Positions 1-7,249 of a stretch of 60,140 bases of DNA are shown here, piece by piece. The DNA is from a virus: IMG/VR virus record IMGVR_UViG_3300047175_000060, positions 1 through 60,140 of that record. One strand, written 5' to 3'. A program made the translations under genes and the position numbers. Position 1 is the first letter of the stretch. Each line of letters opens with the position of its first letter. The notes under the pieces are model-generated. The model ran no database searches. It was given only the letters and a program-made list of their open reading frames with translations, and was not told where the DNA came from.

Positions 1-406
1 CGAGGATCAACGCAAGCGCATGCTCATCGTAACGAAGTTGAGCTTAGCACATCGGGGAAACGAGGGCGAGGATCAACGCAAGCGCTTGTTGAGCGAAACC
101 GAGTGGCGCTTAGCACATCGGGGAAACGAGGGGGAGGATCAACTGATCCGCCAGACAAAGCACTCAAACTAGCGCTTAGCACATCGGGGAAACGAGGGGG
201 AGGATCAACACTCAAGCTAAACGTGTTCTCGCCGACGTTGCTTAGCACATCGGGGAAACGAGGGCGAGGATCAACTCAAAGAACTTGGCAGTAAGACAGA
301 CGGAGCCTAGCACATCGGGGAAACGAGGGGGAGGATCAACAGATCCCGATTGTCTATCCCCTGAGAACCAGCTTAGCACATGGGGGAAATGTGGGGAAGG
401 TGGCTC
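1..406 (-). CRISPR. CRISPR array, distal part (continues from window end)
   Basis: The array starts with the last 11 bases of a repeat, then has full 36-bp repeats at 42, 108, 174, 240 and 305, and a decayed last copy at about 371-406. Six spacers lie between them; five are 30 nt and one (276-304) is 29 nt. On the plus strand each repeat begins GCTTAGCACATCGGGGAAACG and ends with GGATCAAC; copies differ by GGGGG or GGGCG near the 3' end. The strand is given as minus because the tracrRNA anti-repeat upstream of cas9 is plus-strand, so functional crRNA repeats must begin GTTGATCC. The last copy has lost the GATCAAC end, which is typical of an array terminus. Confidence 0.95.
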
Positions 407-638
407 ACGGCGGCGCGTCTCCTTCGCGGCCCGGGTCGCCAGTCTCGATCAACACCGCCCCGTTGTCATTCCGATGGCACGAGGGGCAGCCGTGCTCCGC
501 CACCGCCTTCATGACTGCGACCGCCACGGTAAGCCGGCAGTCAACGGCGAAGTAATCGGTCCAGCGGTGGTCGCAATGCGCGCAGCGGAGCTGCATGGGC
601 TGGAAGTGCGGCGCATGGCGATCGTCAGGCATCGCCAA
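405..638 (-). CDS. Small CxxC zinc-ribbon-like protein
   Basis: A 77-residue protein of unknown function. Two CxxC pairs (CAHC near residue 19 and CPSC near 51) suggest a small zinc ribbon. Its last about 20 residues (ending TGDPGREGDAPP) are shared with the gene at 1626-1856 because this 3' end is duplicated together with the adjacent decayed CRISPR repeat. It is the last gene of the leftward early operon and overlaps the next upstream gene by 14 bases. The array begins right after its stop codon. Confidence 0.6.
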   Translation of the reverse strand: MAMPDDRHAPHFQPMQLRCAHCDHRWTDYFAVDCRLTVAVAVMKAVAEHGCPSCHRNDNGAVLIETGDPGREGDAPP

Positions 639-852
639 CCCTCGCGATCGGCCAACTTACAGTGCCGTCTTCCAGCATCGCGCGCAGGCCCGGCGCCTGA
701 TAGTCCAGCCGATCATCTCGCAGGAGCTTCTCCTTGGTCCAGCCGGCAGCCGCGAGCACGCCCACGGCCTTTATGGCCCGCTCGTGCGTGATCGGACTGC
801 CAGGCTTGGTCACGTCCTGATCGCAACACAAGCATTTTATCGGCCCACTCAC
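625..852 (-). CDS. Small CxxC protein, unknown function
   Basis: A 75-residue unknown protein with an N-terminal CLCC motif (residues 7-10) that may bind metal. It sits in a tightly packed leftward operon and overlaps the start of the following gene by 14 bases and the stop of the preceding one by 4 bases, as expected for translationally coupled phage early genes. No family was recognised. Confidence 0.55.
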   Translation of the reverse strand: MSGPIKCLCCDQDVTKPGSPITHERAIKAVGVLAAAGWTKEKLLRDDRLDYQAPGLRAMLEDGTVSWPIARVGDA

Positions 853-1145
853 CGCGCTTCCCCTGCGTCTCTCCGCCGGGCGATGACGCCCCTGGCAGCC
901 TCGACCGAGCGCCGCACACGCCGCAGAACAATCTGGTGCTGCCGATCGGCGAGCGCCAGCTTGCGGTCGAACTCCATCAGGAGACGGTGATTAAACGCGC
1001 GTGATGGCGGATTTCCGGGAAATCTTGGCATGGCGCTTGTTCCGATCTGGTCCGATCCAGCGGCAAGATTAGCAAGTCCCGCAATGGGCTTGAAGCGGAC
1101 TAATCCATCGTCGTCACCTTCGCCCAAGATCACCCGGAAGGCCAT
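849..1145 (-). CDS. Hypothetical early protein
   Basis: Up to 98 residues. An internal methionine (MEFDRKLALADRQ) about 56 residues in may be the true start, since the C-terminal 42 residues look like a basic helical domain. Its stop overlaps the next start by 4 bases. Function unknown. Confidence 0.45.
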   Translation of the reverse strand: MAFRVILGEGDDDGLVRFKPIAGLANLAAGSDQIGTSAMPRFPGNPPSRAFNHRLLMEFDRKLALADRQHQIVLRRVRRSVEAARGVIARRRDAGEAR

Positions 1146-1185
1146 CTTTCCCCCGGCATCAGCGCGATGGCGGCGAGCAAGCGGG

Positions 1186-1464
1186 TCACTCCCATGGCTC
1201 CAGCGCGCCGCCGAACTGGTTGCGATATCGCGCGTCCATTTCCAGAACGTCCTGCAGCCGTACAGGCAGTTCCGGCAGGCGGCCTCGCCTCGCCGCAGTG
1301 CCCGGGATCGCCCTAGTGCAAATCATCAGCGCGTTCGCCCTGGAGTAGCGACCGGCTTCCGACAGGCGCCGCGTATAGCCGTTCCCGCCCGGACACCACC
1401 ATGCGAGGTGCTCGTCGGACCAGATAAGGTAGATGTCGGGCTCGTCACTCATGTCCCGCTCCAT
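1186..1464 (-). CDS. Hypothetical protein, YLIWSDEH-type small domain
   Basis: A 92-residue protein whose N-terminal half (DIYLIWSDEHLAWWCPGG, then GYT) resembles a short tryptophan-rich module often seen in phages and proteobacterial genomes without a known role. The likelier start is the second methionine (MSDEPDIYL), preceded by a purine-rich stretch. It lies between the array end and the isolated repeat pair at 1525, inside the segment bounded by the duplicated repeat and gene 3' end. Confidence 0.55.
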   Translation of the reverse strand: MERDMSDEPDIYLIWSDEHLAWWCPGGNGYTRRLSEAGRYSRANALMICTRAIPGTAARRGRLPELPVRLQDVLEMDARYRNQFGGALEPWE

Positions 1465-1524
1465 TCCGATGCTCCGAAAGCGAACGCGGTCAACGTTTTT
1501 GGCAAGCTGCCGCTCTCACCGAAG

Positions 1525-1628
1525 GCTTAGCACATCGGGGAAAATCTGGGGAAGGGTCAACAACATTGGCCTCCTGTTGTTCCGCTTCTTCGGTTAGCAC
1601 GTTGGGGAAATGTGGGGGAGGTGGCTTA
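1525..1628 (-). CRISPR. Two-repeat CRISPR remnant with one 30-nt spacer
   Basis: A repeat-like copy at 1525-1561 (37 bp, retaining GCTTAGCACATCGGGGAAAA and GGGTCAAC) is followed by a 30-bp interval (1562-1591), exactly the spacer length of the main array, and then a decayed copy at 1592-1628. The second copy and about 60 bases after it closely match the decayed terminal repeat at 371 and its flank. This looks like a stranded piece of the same array, separated by about 1.1 kb of early genes. Confidence 0.8.
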
Positions 1629-1856
1629 CGGCGGCGCGTCTCCTTCGCGGCCCGGGTCGCCAGTCTTGATCAACACCGCCCGGTCGTCATCAGCCACCGC
1701 GAGCGCGGCATAGATGGCCTCGGTCATCCGCGCGTCCTGCTCGACAAACGGCAAAAATTTGCCGTGTTTGCGAACTAACCAAATCTCCTCCCCATACCAA
1801 ACCCGCAGTGCTGCTTCGGTCATCGCGTCGGTGACGACCAAAGAATGGTCGGTCAT
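1626..1856 (-). CDS. Hypothetical early protein
   Basis: A 76-residue unknown protein. Its C-terminal residues (AVLIKTGDPGREGDAPP) are nearly identical to those of the gene at 405-638, while the N-terminal parts are unrelated. This marks the edge of a duplication that includes a decayed CRISPR repeat. It overlaps the upstream gene by 4 bases. Confidence 0.55.
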   Translation of the reverse strand: MTDHSLVVTDAMTEAALRVWYGEEIWLVRKHGKFLPFVEQDARMTEAIYAALAVADDDRAVLIKTGDPGREGDAPP

Positions 1857-2206
1857 CGGCGGGAAACCTCGTCGCGCGTCAGCACGCGGTGAGCGCCGTT
1901 GTCCCAGACGCTGTATCCGGCATCCGCGACGCCGCGGCCCAGCAGCCTGCGATCCGTCTCTTCCGACAGATCGCGCAGGAACGCGCTCCGCTCCTCCGCC
2001 GCGTTTTGGCGGTAGGCCGCACGCTCCTGCTCAATGCGCCGGTCCATTTCCGCGCGGATCGCCAACCGACGCTGATCAAACTGCACCCAGCTCACCTTGT
2101 CCTGCAACCACGGGCGGTACAGCCGGTACAGCCGATCCTCCAACTCGTAGAAATGCCGGCGAATCTCCCGGACGTTGGCGCTGTAAATCTTCGCTGCTTG
2201 GCTCAT
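1853..2206 (-). CDS. Hypothetical helical early protein
   Basis: A 117-residue, strongly charged protein rich in Arg, Glu and Gln, predicted mostly helical (for example a stretch near RAEMDRRIEQERAAYRQ). No family recognised. It follows the recombination genes in the same leftward operon with a 50-base gap, and its stop overlaps the next start (ATGA). Confidence 0.6.
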   Translation of the reverse strand: MSQAAKIYSANVREIRRHFYELEDRLYRLYRPWLQDKVSWVQFDQRRLAIRAEMDRRIEQERAAYRQNAAEERSAFLRDLSEETDRRLLGRGVADAGYSVWDNGAHRVLTRDEVSRR

Positions 2207-2255
2207 CGGGTGTCCTCCCAGATGCGCCCGGGGCCAATCCCCAGGCGCTCAAACC

Positions 2256-3335
2256 TCAGGCTGCGGCGGCTTCTGTTTCGGCGCCTTCATCTGCCGCCCG
2301 TTTTAACCCGAACGGGTCTTCGGACAATGCCTCGTTGCTCAACTCGTCGGCTTTCTGCGCAAGCGCCTTCAGTTCTTCGATGATCGGGCGCACGACGCCG
2401 CGCGCTTGTTTTCCGACATCGCTCTGCCACCACACGGTAAACGCCTCCGTTCCACGGCGGGCCACATCGCGAGCGGCATCCATGACCTGCTTTTGCTTCT
2501 GGGCGTTCCCGCTGCCCTTCGACCACTCGGCCATCGCGCGTCCGGTTTCCTCGGTGATCGGGCGCGTGGGGTCAAACAAACCCTTGAACTGGTCGGCCAT
2601 CTTGATCTGGTGAACGGGGCAACCAGGCGCCGCCGGGTCAAGGATGACCATCGCCGTCAACTCAAACATCAGGTCGCTGTCGGTCTCCGGGTTCCAGGGC
2701 ACATCCGCGCGGCGCGTCTTAGTCCTGAAAGCGTTCGTGGCGTTCTCGCCAAAACCCTTCTGCATGACCGGCTTGGCCCGGGTGCAGATGACGAAGTTGG
2801 TCTTCGCGCGGATGATTCGATCAACGAGGCGGCGATACTGCGGCTTAACCTCAGCCCAGGCGAGTTGTGAAAACTTGTCTCGCTCGACGGTCCACTTGCC
2901 ATTCGCCCGTTTCTCGGCCTCGGCCACCAGACGATCCAGCGCCATTTGGTGCATTTCAAGCAGGCCGCCGACGCCTGCCCAGCTATGTGAGAAGCTGTCA
3001 ATCACCACGGCCGGGAGTTGCACATGCTCGGCGGCGTCGATCATCTCAAGCCAACGCTCAATGGTGAACCCGACGACCTCGCCCGCGTCATTCAGCGCGG
3101 TGAAATCGCTGTGCATCATCTCGGGGAATGCCTCCCGATAGTGAAGGCCACGCCGGTTTTCCGTGTCCACAAAGCCGAACGGAGCGGACTTCTCGCCGGT
3201 TATTTCCCGCACGATCCCGCGCGCCAGGCGCATGGCAGAAACGGTTTTCCCGGTCCCTGACGAGCCCGAAATTCCAACAGCTATTGGAAGCGGCTCGCTG
3301 ATCTGATGCGCGGGCACAAATCGAATGACGCTCAT
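2256..3335 (-). CDS. RecA-like P-loop ATPase, phage recombinase (Sak4-like)
   Basis: A 359-residue ATPase. Walker A is GSSGTGKT at residues 24-31 and Walker B is VVIDS at about 110-114, followed by SFSHSW. It has the size and architecture of phage AAA/RecA-core proteins of the Sak4 type that act in single-strand annealing or strand exchange. The adjacent upstream gene encodes a RecE-like exonuclease, so the pair most likely forms a phage recombination module. The C-terminal about 60 residues are low complexity (Glu/Ala). Assignment to Sak4 rather than another phage AAA ATPase rests on context and motif spacing. Confidence 0.75.
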   Translation of the reverse strand: MSVIRFVPAHQISEPLPIAVGISGSSGTGKTVSAMRLARGIVREITGEKSAPFGFVDTENRRGLHYREAFPEMMHSDFTALNDAGEVVGFTIERWLEMIDAAEHVQLPAVVIDSFSHSWAGVGGLLEMHQMALDRLVAEAEKRANGKWTVERDKFSQLAWAEVKPQYRRLVDRIIRAKTNFVICTRAKPVMQKGFGENATNAFRTKTRRADVPWNPETDSDLMFELTAMVILDPAAPGCPVHQIKMADQFKGLFDPTRPITEETGRAMAEWSKGSGNAQKQKQVMDAARDVARRGTEAFTVWWQSDVGKQARGVVRPIIEELKALAQKADELSNEALSEDPFGLKRAADEGAETEAAAA

Positions 3336-3338
3336 GGC

Positions 3339-4298
3339 TTACTTTCCTGCAAGTTGATAGGGGCGCTGACGCCCAATGTTAATGATGTCCGCGCCGCGCT
3401 GGGTTTTGTAATCGGCCTCGAATATCTCGCGCTCCAGCCAGCGCGACTGATAGAACTCGGGCAGCTTTATCTGAACTACCTCAAGCGGATATCCGGGCCA
3501 GTCATTGGTTTCCAAGCAGTCACGAAAAATCTCGCGCGCGCGGCGGATGCGTTTCTCCGCCATCATGAGGTCTTCGCCTGACAATTCCACCACACAGATT
3601 TCGTGCGGCGGTTCTTTTTCCACGAAGATAAAGCGGAACGGCCGATCCTCTCCCGTCGCGGCCTTCCACACCTCGCGATAGTGCTGGGCCTGGATGTCGT
3701 AGCCGTATTCCATGATGGCGCGGGTGATCTTGTCCGGATTGGCATCCGTCGTGGTTTTGAGGTCATACAGCGGCCCGCGGCCCGTATTGGGCGCGTTGTC
3801 AACCAAACAGCGACACCACACGCCTTCGATCTGGGCAAAAGCCGCCGTCTCGGAATAGGTTGGGTTCAGCACAATGCCCATCTGGGTCAGGCGCGCAGTC
3901 ACCTTCAAGGCCATGGCTTTCATCTGCATGGCTTCATCCGCTTTGATCGGAGTTAGACCTCTGGCGCGCGCATCCTCGACGAAGGCTTTGGCTTCCTTGG
4001 TGTTCGCCGCTCCGTTTGAGGCAAGGATCTCCGCTGGGATCTGAATCCAGTCGCCACCCTTCCCAAGCACCTGACGATGGGCGGCTCTGCCGATGTCGAA
4101 GGTCTTTTTGTTGACCGGCTCCCAATTCGGATTGAGACGCCGGCTCGCGATCCAGCCGTGCAGAGGGCTCTGCGTCAGCAGTATCTTGGCGATCGTCGCT
4201 GACAACGAAGGATGCAAAGCGGGGTCCGCATGGTATGCGTCAGCGTCCAGATCGTAGACGCCCGGCGCCGTAATGACCTTGGATGCAATGTGATTCAC
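3339..4298 (-). CDS. RecE-like PD-(D/E)XK exonuclease
   Basis: About 319 residues. The PD-(D/E)XK core is visible as E150 (in YSETAAFA), D167 (CLVDNAP) and D179-x-K181 (LYDLKTTT), preceded by a GRAAH motif near residue 72, as in RecE/DUF3799 nucleases that resect double-stranded DNA. The GTG start is chosen because it overlaps the upstream stop as GTGA and has GGGAGG just before it; an ATG 15 bases further upstream is possible. It sits 3 bases before the ATPase start codon, supporting a joint recombination role. Confidence 0.8.
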   Translation of the reverse strand: MNHIASKVITAPGVYDLDADAYHADPALHPSLSATIAKILLTQSPLHGWIASRRLNPNWEPVNKKTFDIGRAAHRQVLGKGGDWIQIPAEILASNGAANTKEAKAFVEDARARGLTPIKADEAMQMKAMALKVTARLTQMGIVLNPTYSETAAFAQIEGVWCRCLVDNAPNTGRGPLYDLKTTTDANPDKITRAIMEYGYDIQAQHYREVWKAATGEDRPFRFIFVEKEPPHEICVVELSGEDLMMAEKRIRRAREIFRDCLETNDWPGYPLEVVQIKLPEFYQSRWLEREIFEADYKTQRGADIINIGRQRPYQLAGK

Positions 4299-4540
4299 GG
4301 CCTCCCCTCCCAATCGTCGCGGCCGGCGACGAAGCCAACGATGTTGCCTTTTGGCCGCACATCTGCGGCGGGGACAGTCAATTCAGCGCCGCCATTAAGG
4401 CGCAGACGGTAGCTGACGATGGTGCCGCGCTGCACGACGCGGCCGATGACGGTGGCAAATCCGCGAAAGTCGCCCATGCAGAAGCAGGGCCAGGGCGTGG
4501 GCTCACGGTGATCCACGGCGCCGTAGGAGGCGAGCTTCAT
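4295..4540 (-). CDS. Hypothetical early protein
   Basis: An 81-residue protein (start MKLASYGAV) with an apparent small beta-barrel pattern in its second half (VIGRVVQRGTIVSYRLRL, then TVPAADVRP). The ATG overlaps the upstream stop codon as ATGA, which decides the start. Function unknown. Confidence 0.6.
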   Translation of the reverse strand: MKLASYGAVDHREPTPWPCFCMGDFRGFATVIGRVVQRGTIVSYRLRLNGGAELTVPAADVRPKGNIVGFVAGRDDWEGRP

Positions 4541-4866
4541 GCCCAATTCTCCTCGTCGCGGATGCGCTGGGCGTCCGCATCGGCGATCATGTCGTCGAGC
4601 TTGTCGGGCGAGACCGTGGCGTCCTCAATCGCGGCGCGCACGGCCTCGTAGTCGATGCCGATGGCAAGAACCTCGGTGTCCTCCTCGGCATCCAGGATCG
4701 ACACAAGCACCTGGAGCGCCGCCTGTAGCCGATGCTGACGGTCGCTCTCTTCCGTCGCGATGTCGCTCCATGAGCGGTAGTGCGCGTCGATCATCGCCTG
4801 CGTCACGCCGGGCGAATAGTTGCAGTTGTCTTCCGGGCGCTCGGCGATGCACTCAGCCGGGTTCAT
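4537..4866 (-). CDS. Hypothetical early protein, paralogue of 5792-6103
   Basis: A 109-residue acidic protein. Its C-terminal half (IDYEAV, then IEDATVSPDKLDDMIADAD, ending DEENWA) aligns clearly with the gene at 5792-6103 (IDYEAL, ELENATIPAGKLADIISDAD, DEEDWA). The two appear to be duplicated copies of one gene within the operon. Function unknown. Confidence 0.65.
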   Translation of the reverse strand: MNPAECIAERPEDNCNYSPGVTQAMIDAHYRSWSDIATEESDRQHRLQAALQVLVSILDAEEDTEVLAIGIDYEAVRAAIEDATVSPDKLDDMIADADAQRIRDEENWA

Positions 4867-5615
4867 GGCGTCACCTCGACGGGAGCAGCGGCACCATCCA
4901 TCATCGCGCCGATGAGTGCCTCGAAGATGTGTTCATAGGCGGCATCGGCGGCGGCATAGGCGGCACGGGTGGCATCGGCGGCACCGGCACCGGCACCGGT
5001 ATAGGCGGTATAGGCGGCGGCACCGGCGGCGGCACCGGCGGCACCGGCGGCACCGGCGGCACCGGCGGCGGCATAGGCGGCACCGGCGGCACCGGCGGCA
5101 CCGGCACCGGCGGCGGCACCGGCGGCGGCACGGGCGGCGGCACGGGCGGCATCAAAATCTTTCTTCGAGCCGCCGTTGCGCAAAATCGCCATTACGCGCT
5201 CGCAAGCAAACTTGACCTCCGCCCAATACGGAGGTGCAGGATCCGGCTGAAGTTTAGTAGCCGAAGCAACCGCGTACTCAATCGACGCGGCCAGCGTCTT
5301 ACGTAGCACGCTTTTGTCTGTGTTCCCGTAGCGCAGCGCGAGCGCGAACCGGCGGCCATAGTCGGGGGCCTTCTTCGCGCTCACGCCATCGAACAGAGTC
5401 GGCAGCAGATGCGCCATCCAGGCCGGCATGATGTCGGCGGGGCAGTCGTCAGCGCCGTTGATGCCGGGGTGGATCGCGCCTAGGAGGCACGCGATCTCCC
5501 GACCATTGCGGTCAGTGCCATGCCACTTCGACTGCACGAGCCGCCCCTCGTCGGCGAAAGCGGTGATGCGGATTGCGGCGGTCTCACGGGTAATTTGGTG
5601 GATGTCGGGGGTCAT
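4863..5615 (-). CDS. Early protein with Ala/Gly low-complexity region
   Basis: A 250-residue protein. The N-terminal about 150 residues look globular and resemble small phage proteins of unknown function. Residues about 155-235 are an Ala/Gly/Tyr tract encoded by a GC-rich short tandem repeat, and the last 20 residues (EHIFEALIGAMMDG) are ordinary again. Start and stop overlap neighbouring genes by 4 bases. The tract could vary in length between isolates. Confidence 0.65.
   Translation of the reverse strand: MTPDIHQITRETAAIRITAFADEGRLVQSKWHGTDRNGREIACLLGAIHPGINGADDCPADIMPAWMAHLLPTLFDGVSAKKAPDYGRRFALALRYGNTDKSVLRKTLAASIEYAVASATKLQPDPAPPYWAEVKFACERVMAILRNGGSKKDFDAARAAARAAAGAAAGAGAAGAAGAAYAAAGAAGAAGAAGAAAGAAAYTAYTGAGAGAADATRAAYAAADAAYEHIFEALIGAMMDGAAAPVEVTP
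4940..5152. repeat. GC-rich short tandem repeat (GGCGGCACC-like)
   Basis: About 210 bases built from degenerate 6- and 9-base units such as GGCGGCACC and GGCGGCATA. It lies within the gene at 4863-5615, where it encodes Ala/Gly runs, and is the only long simple-sequence tract in the window. Confidence 0.85.
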
Positions 5616-5770
5616 CTCGTCTCCCTGGCGGCGGGGGCCGCTGTTGGTGTGGGGTATTTATGCTTCGGCGCCGGGACTCTTGCGGACTTTACCATCCAGA
5701 GCGCGTAGTGGCTGAGGGCATAGTCGGGAGCGCAGCTGGCGCGCTCCTCGGCTTCGATCCGATCGGACAT
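5612..5770 (-). CDS. Small hypothetical early protein (52 aa)
   Basis: Reading the minus strand gives MSDRIEAEERASC at the N-terminus and a Pro/Ala-rich tail ending AARETR. The TGA stop overlaps the ATG of the 250-residue gene downstream (ATGA), the same coupling used throughout the operon, and it fills an otherwise empty 175-base gap. Function unknown. Confidence 0.5.
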   Translation of the reverse strand: MSDRIEAEERASCAPDYALSHYALWMVKSARVPAPKHKYPTPTAAPAARETR

Positions 5771-5791
5771 GGGCTTGCCGCGCGGCCGCGC

Positions 5792-6103
5792 TCATGCCCA
5801 ATCCTCCTCGTCGCGGCGCATCTCGGCGCGATACTCGGCGGCGTCCTGGCGCGCATCCTGAAACGCCTGCTCATCGGCGTCCGAAATAATGTCGGCGAGC
5901 TTGCCCGCGGGGATCGTTGCGTTTTCAAGCTCAGAATCCAGCGCTTCGTAGTCGATCCGCGTCTGCATGTGCTCGTCGGTGTTCAAGAGCGCGCGCAAGG
6001 CTGCGATGGCGCTCTGGATTTTCGACTGCCGCTCGTGCTCGTCGGCCGCGGCGTCGGATTGCGGGCGACCCCAGTAGGCATCAATGTCGCGGATGTAGTT
6101 CAT
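5792..6103 (-). CDS. Hypothetical early protein, paralogue of 4537-4866
   Basis: A 103-residue acidic protein ending DEEDWA, related along its C-terminal half to the gene at 4537-4866. It overlaps the upstream gene by 4 bases. Function unknown. Confidence 0.65.
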   Translation of the reverse strand: MNYIRDIDAYWGRPQSDAAADEHERQSKIQSAIAALRALLNTDEHMQTRIDYEALDSELENATIPAGKLADIISDADEQAFQDARQDAAEYRAEMRRDEEDWA

Positions 6104-6330
6104 GACGCGGCGTCCTCATAAATGCGGTTGTATGCTGCGATAGCTTTCGTGATCCGTGCCTCAATCAGGTCGATCGCGTCCTCGTATCCTTCGCGGAACA
6201 GCGCTTCCGCCTCGGGGCGCGACAGCGGGCGCTTGAGCATCATCCGGACCGTGGCAAGCGCCTTCTGCGCGGCTTCGAGACGGTGGGACGAGTTTTGGTC
6301 GTAGATCGTGATGTCTTCGGGCATGGCCAT
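6100..6330 (-). CDS. First gene of the leftward early operon, unknown function
   Basis: A 76-residue protein starting MAMPEDITIYDQ; a longer in-frame start at 6393 would overlap the promoter/operator region and is less likely. The sequence is helical and charged. As the first gene after the operator cluster it should be among the earliest expressed. No family recognised. Confidence 0.6.
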   Translation of the reverse strand: MAMPEDITIYDQNSSHRLEAAQKALATVRMMLKRPLSRPEAEALFREGYEDAIDLIEARITKAIAAYNRIYEDAAS

Positions 6331-6373
6331 CTCGTTTCCCGTGCGGCACCTTGCCGCCCTGGATGTGGCGTGG

Positions 6374-6402
6374 TGTTTACCAGCAGTAAGCAATCATGGC
6401 AA
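6374..6402 (-). promoter_or_regulatory. Leftward early promoter overlapped by an operator
   Basis: On the minus strand TTGCCA (6402-6397), a 17-base spacer and TAAACA (6379-6374) make a reasonable sigma-70 promoter about 45 bases before the first gene. The operator TTTACCAGCAGTAAGC lies inside it (6376-6391), so repressor binding would block the promoter. Confidence 0.55.
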
Positions 6403-6426
6403 GCGGAAACGCGGGAAAAATCGTCT

Positions 6427-6451
6427 CTTGGTAAGTTTTCCTGCTTACCAG
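6427..6451. promoter_or_regulatory. Second operator (inverted GGTAAG/CTTACC)
   Basis: CTTGGTAAG and GCTTACCAG face each other across 7 bases, using the same half-sites as the operators at 6376 and 7226. A further half-site GGTAAGC lies at about 6474. This gives a multi-site operator upstream of the leftward operon. Confidence 0.5.
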
Positions 6452-6783
6452 TGTTGGAAATCCCTGCCGCCAGGGTAAGCGGACGGGGGCTTATGCCGTC
6501 CGGACAGGGGGGGCGCATCAAAAAGGCTTCAGCGTCCAGAACGAGCGCCTTCGAAATTTCGTGGTTGGTATGCTTCTGGAACCTCGCTTGTTTACCCGCC
6601 AGCTTGCGCCGACGGCGTTTCGCGGCCTTGGTGGCGCACTTCTGAAAAAGACGGCTTGCATACCGCAAATCTTCGTGACAGCGGCTAGGTAAAAGCCGAT
6701 AGTGCGCTCCCTCAGGCCGATGCTCAAGCGTAAGGATAGCGCCTATGGCTAAGCTGGATGCGCCCTCGACGGGCGCTGCGTCG
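6452..6783. other. Stretch without a confident gene
   Basis: About 330 bases between the leftward operators and the 3' end of the repressor gene. Several short frames are open on the minus strand (for example one beginning MRYASRLFQKC), but none has a convincing ribosome site or family match, so I leave it unassigned. Confidence 0.4.
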
Positions 6784-7164
6784 CTAGACCTCGGCTGGGC
6801 TGCGTTTCTGCTTCTTAACTCGACCCATATTTGCGGTCATCTCAAGCAGCTGCAGGCAGTTCTGCTTGCCGATCTCGGGCAACTTTCGGAAACTCATCAA
6901 AAGTTGGATCTCGTCGGGATCGCTGACGGTCAGCGATTGGACTGAGCTGAATCCCGTCCGCGAAATGGCATCCATACTGATGCCGGTCTCTTCTGATATG
7001 CGTTTGAGGGTTTTCACGCTCGGCGTCTTAATGTGGCTTTCCCATGCACCGACAAGCCCGGCTGACACGCCCAAACGCTCTGCGAATTGACGCTGCGTAA
7101 GGCCCATCTGGGCGCGGGCAAGGCGAATCCTGAGCCCGACTTGTTGGTCTGCAAACTTCTCCAC
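6784..7164 (-). CDS. CI-like helix-turn-helix repressor
   Basis: About 126 residues with a Cro/C1-type HTH near the N-terminus (LRIRLARAQMGLTQRQFAE followed by LGVSAGLVGAWE). The C-terminal half (LTVSDPDEIQLLMSFRKL) is short and lacks a visible LexA-type cleavage domain. The GTG start lies 6 bases after a TATACT box, suggesting a leaderless mRNA; an ATG 18 bases upstream is the alternative. It is divergent from a Cro-like gene and flanked by TTTACCAG-type operators, so it probably governs both early operons. Confidence 0.75.
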   Translation of the reverse strand: MEKFADQQVGLRIRLARAQMGLTQRQFAERLGVSAGLVGAWESHIKTPSVKTLKRISEETGISMDAISRTGFSSVQSLTVSDPDEIQLLMSFRKLPEIGKQNCLQLLEMTANMGRVKKQKRSPAEV

Positions 7165-7198
7165 GGGCCGAGTATAACCCATCGGCGTGGTGTCCGGG

Positions 7199-7242
7199 AG
7201 TAAGCAAAAGGTGTTGCTGACGCGCTTTACCAGTGGTAAGCC
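7199..7242 (+). promoter_or_regulatory. Rightward operator and promoter region
   Basis: TTTACCAGTGGTAAGC at 7226-7241 contains the perfect palindrome TTACCAGTGGTAA and matches the leftward operator at 6376. A single half-site (AGTAAGC) lies at about 7199-7206. A weak promoter TTGCTG, 17 bases, TAAGCC (7214-7242) overlaps it; the Cro-like ATG lies 8 bases downstream, so this transcript would also be nearly leaderless. Confidence 0.5.
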
Positions 7243-7249
7243 AAGCGCC

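Noticed and set aside
4539-5306. Plus-strand Gly-rich frame (GGTGGTGG) of 255 codons
   Set aside because: It is the antisense of the tandem repeat inside a well-coupled leftward gene, with no ribosome site.
6240-6668. Minus-strand 142-codon frame between repressor and early operon
   Set aside because: It crosses the leftward promoter and operators and overlaps the first operon gene; no motif or ribosome site supports it.
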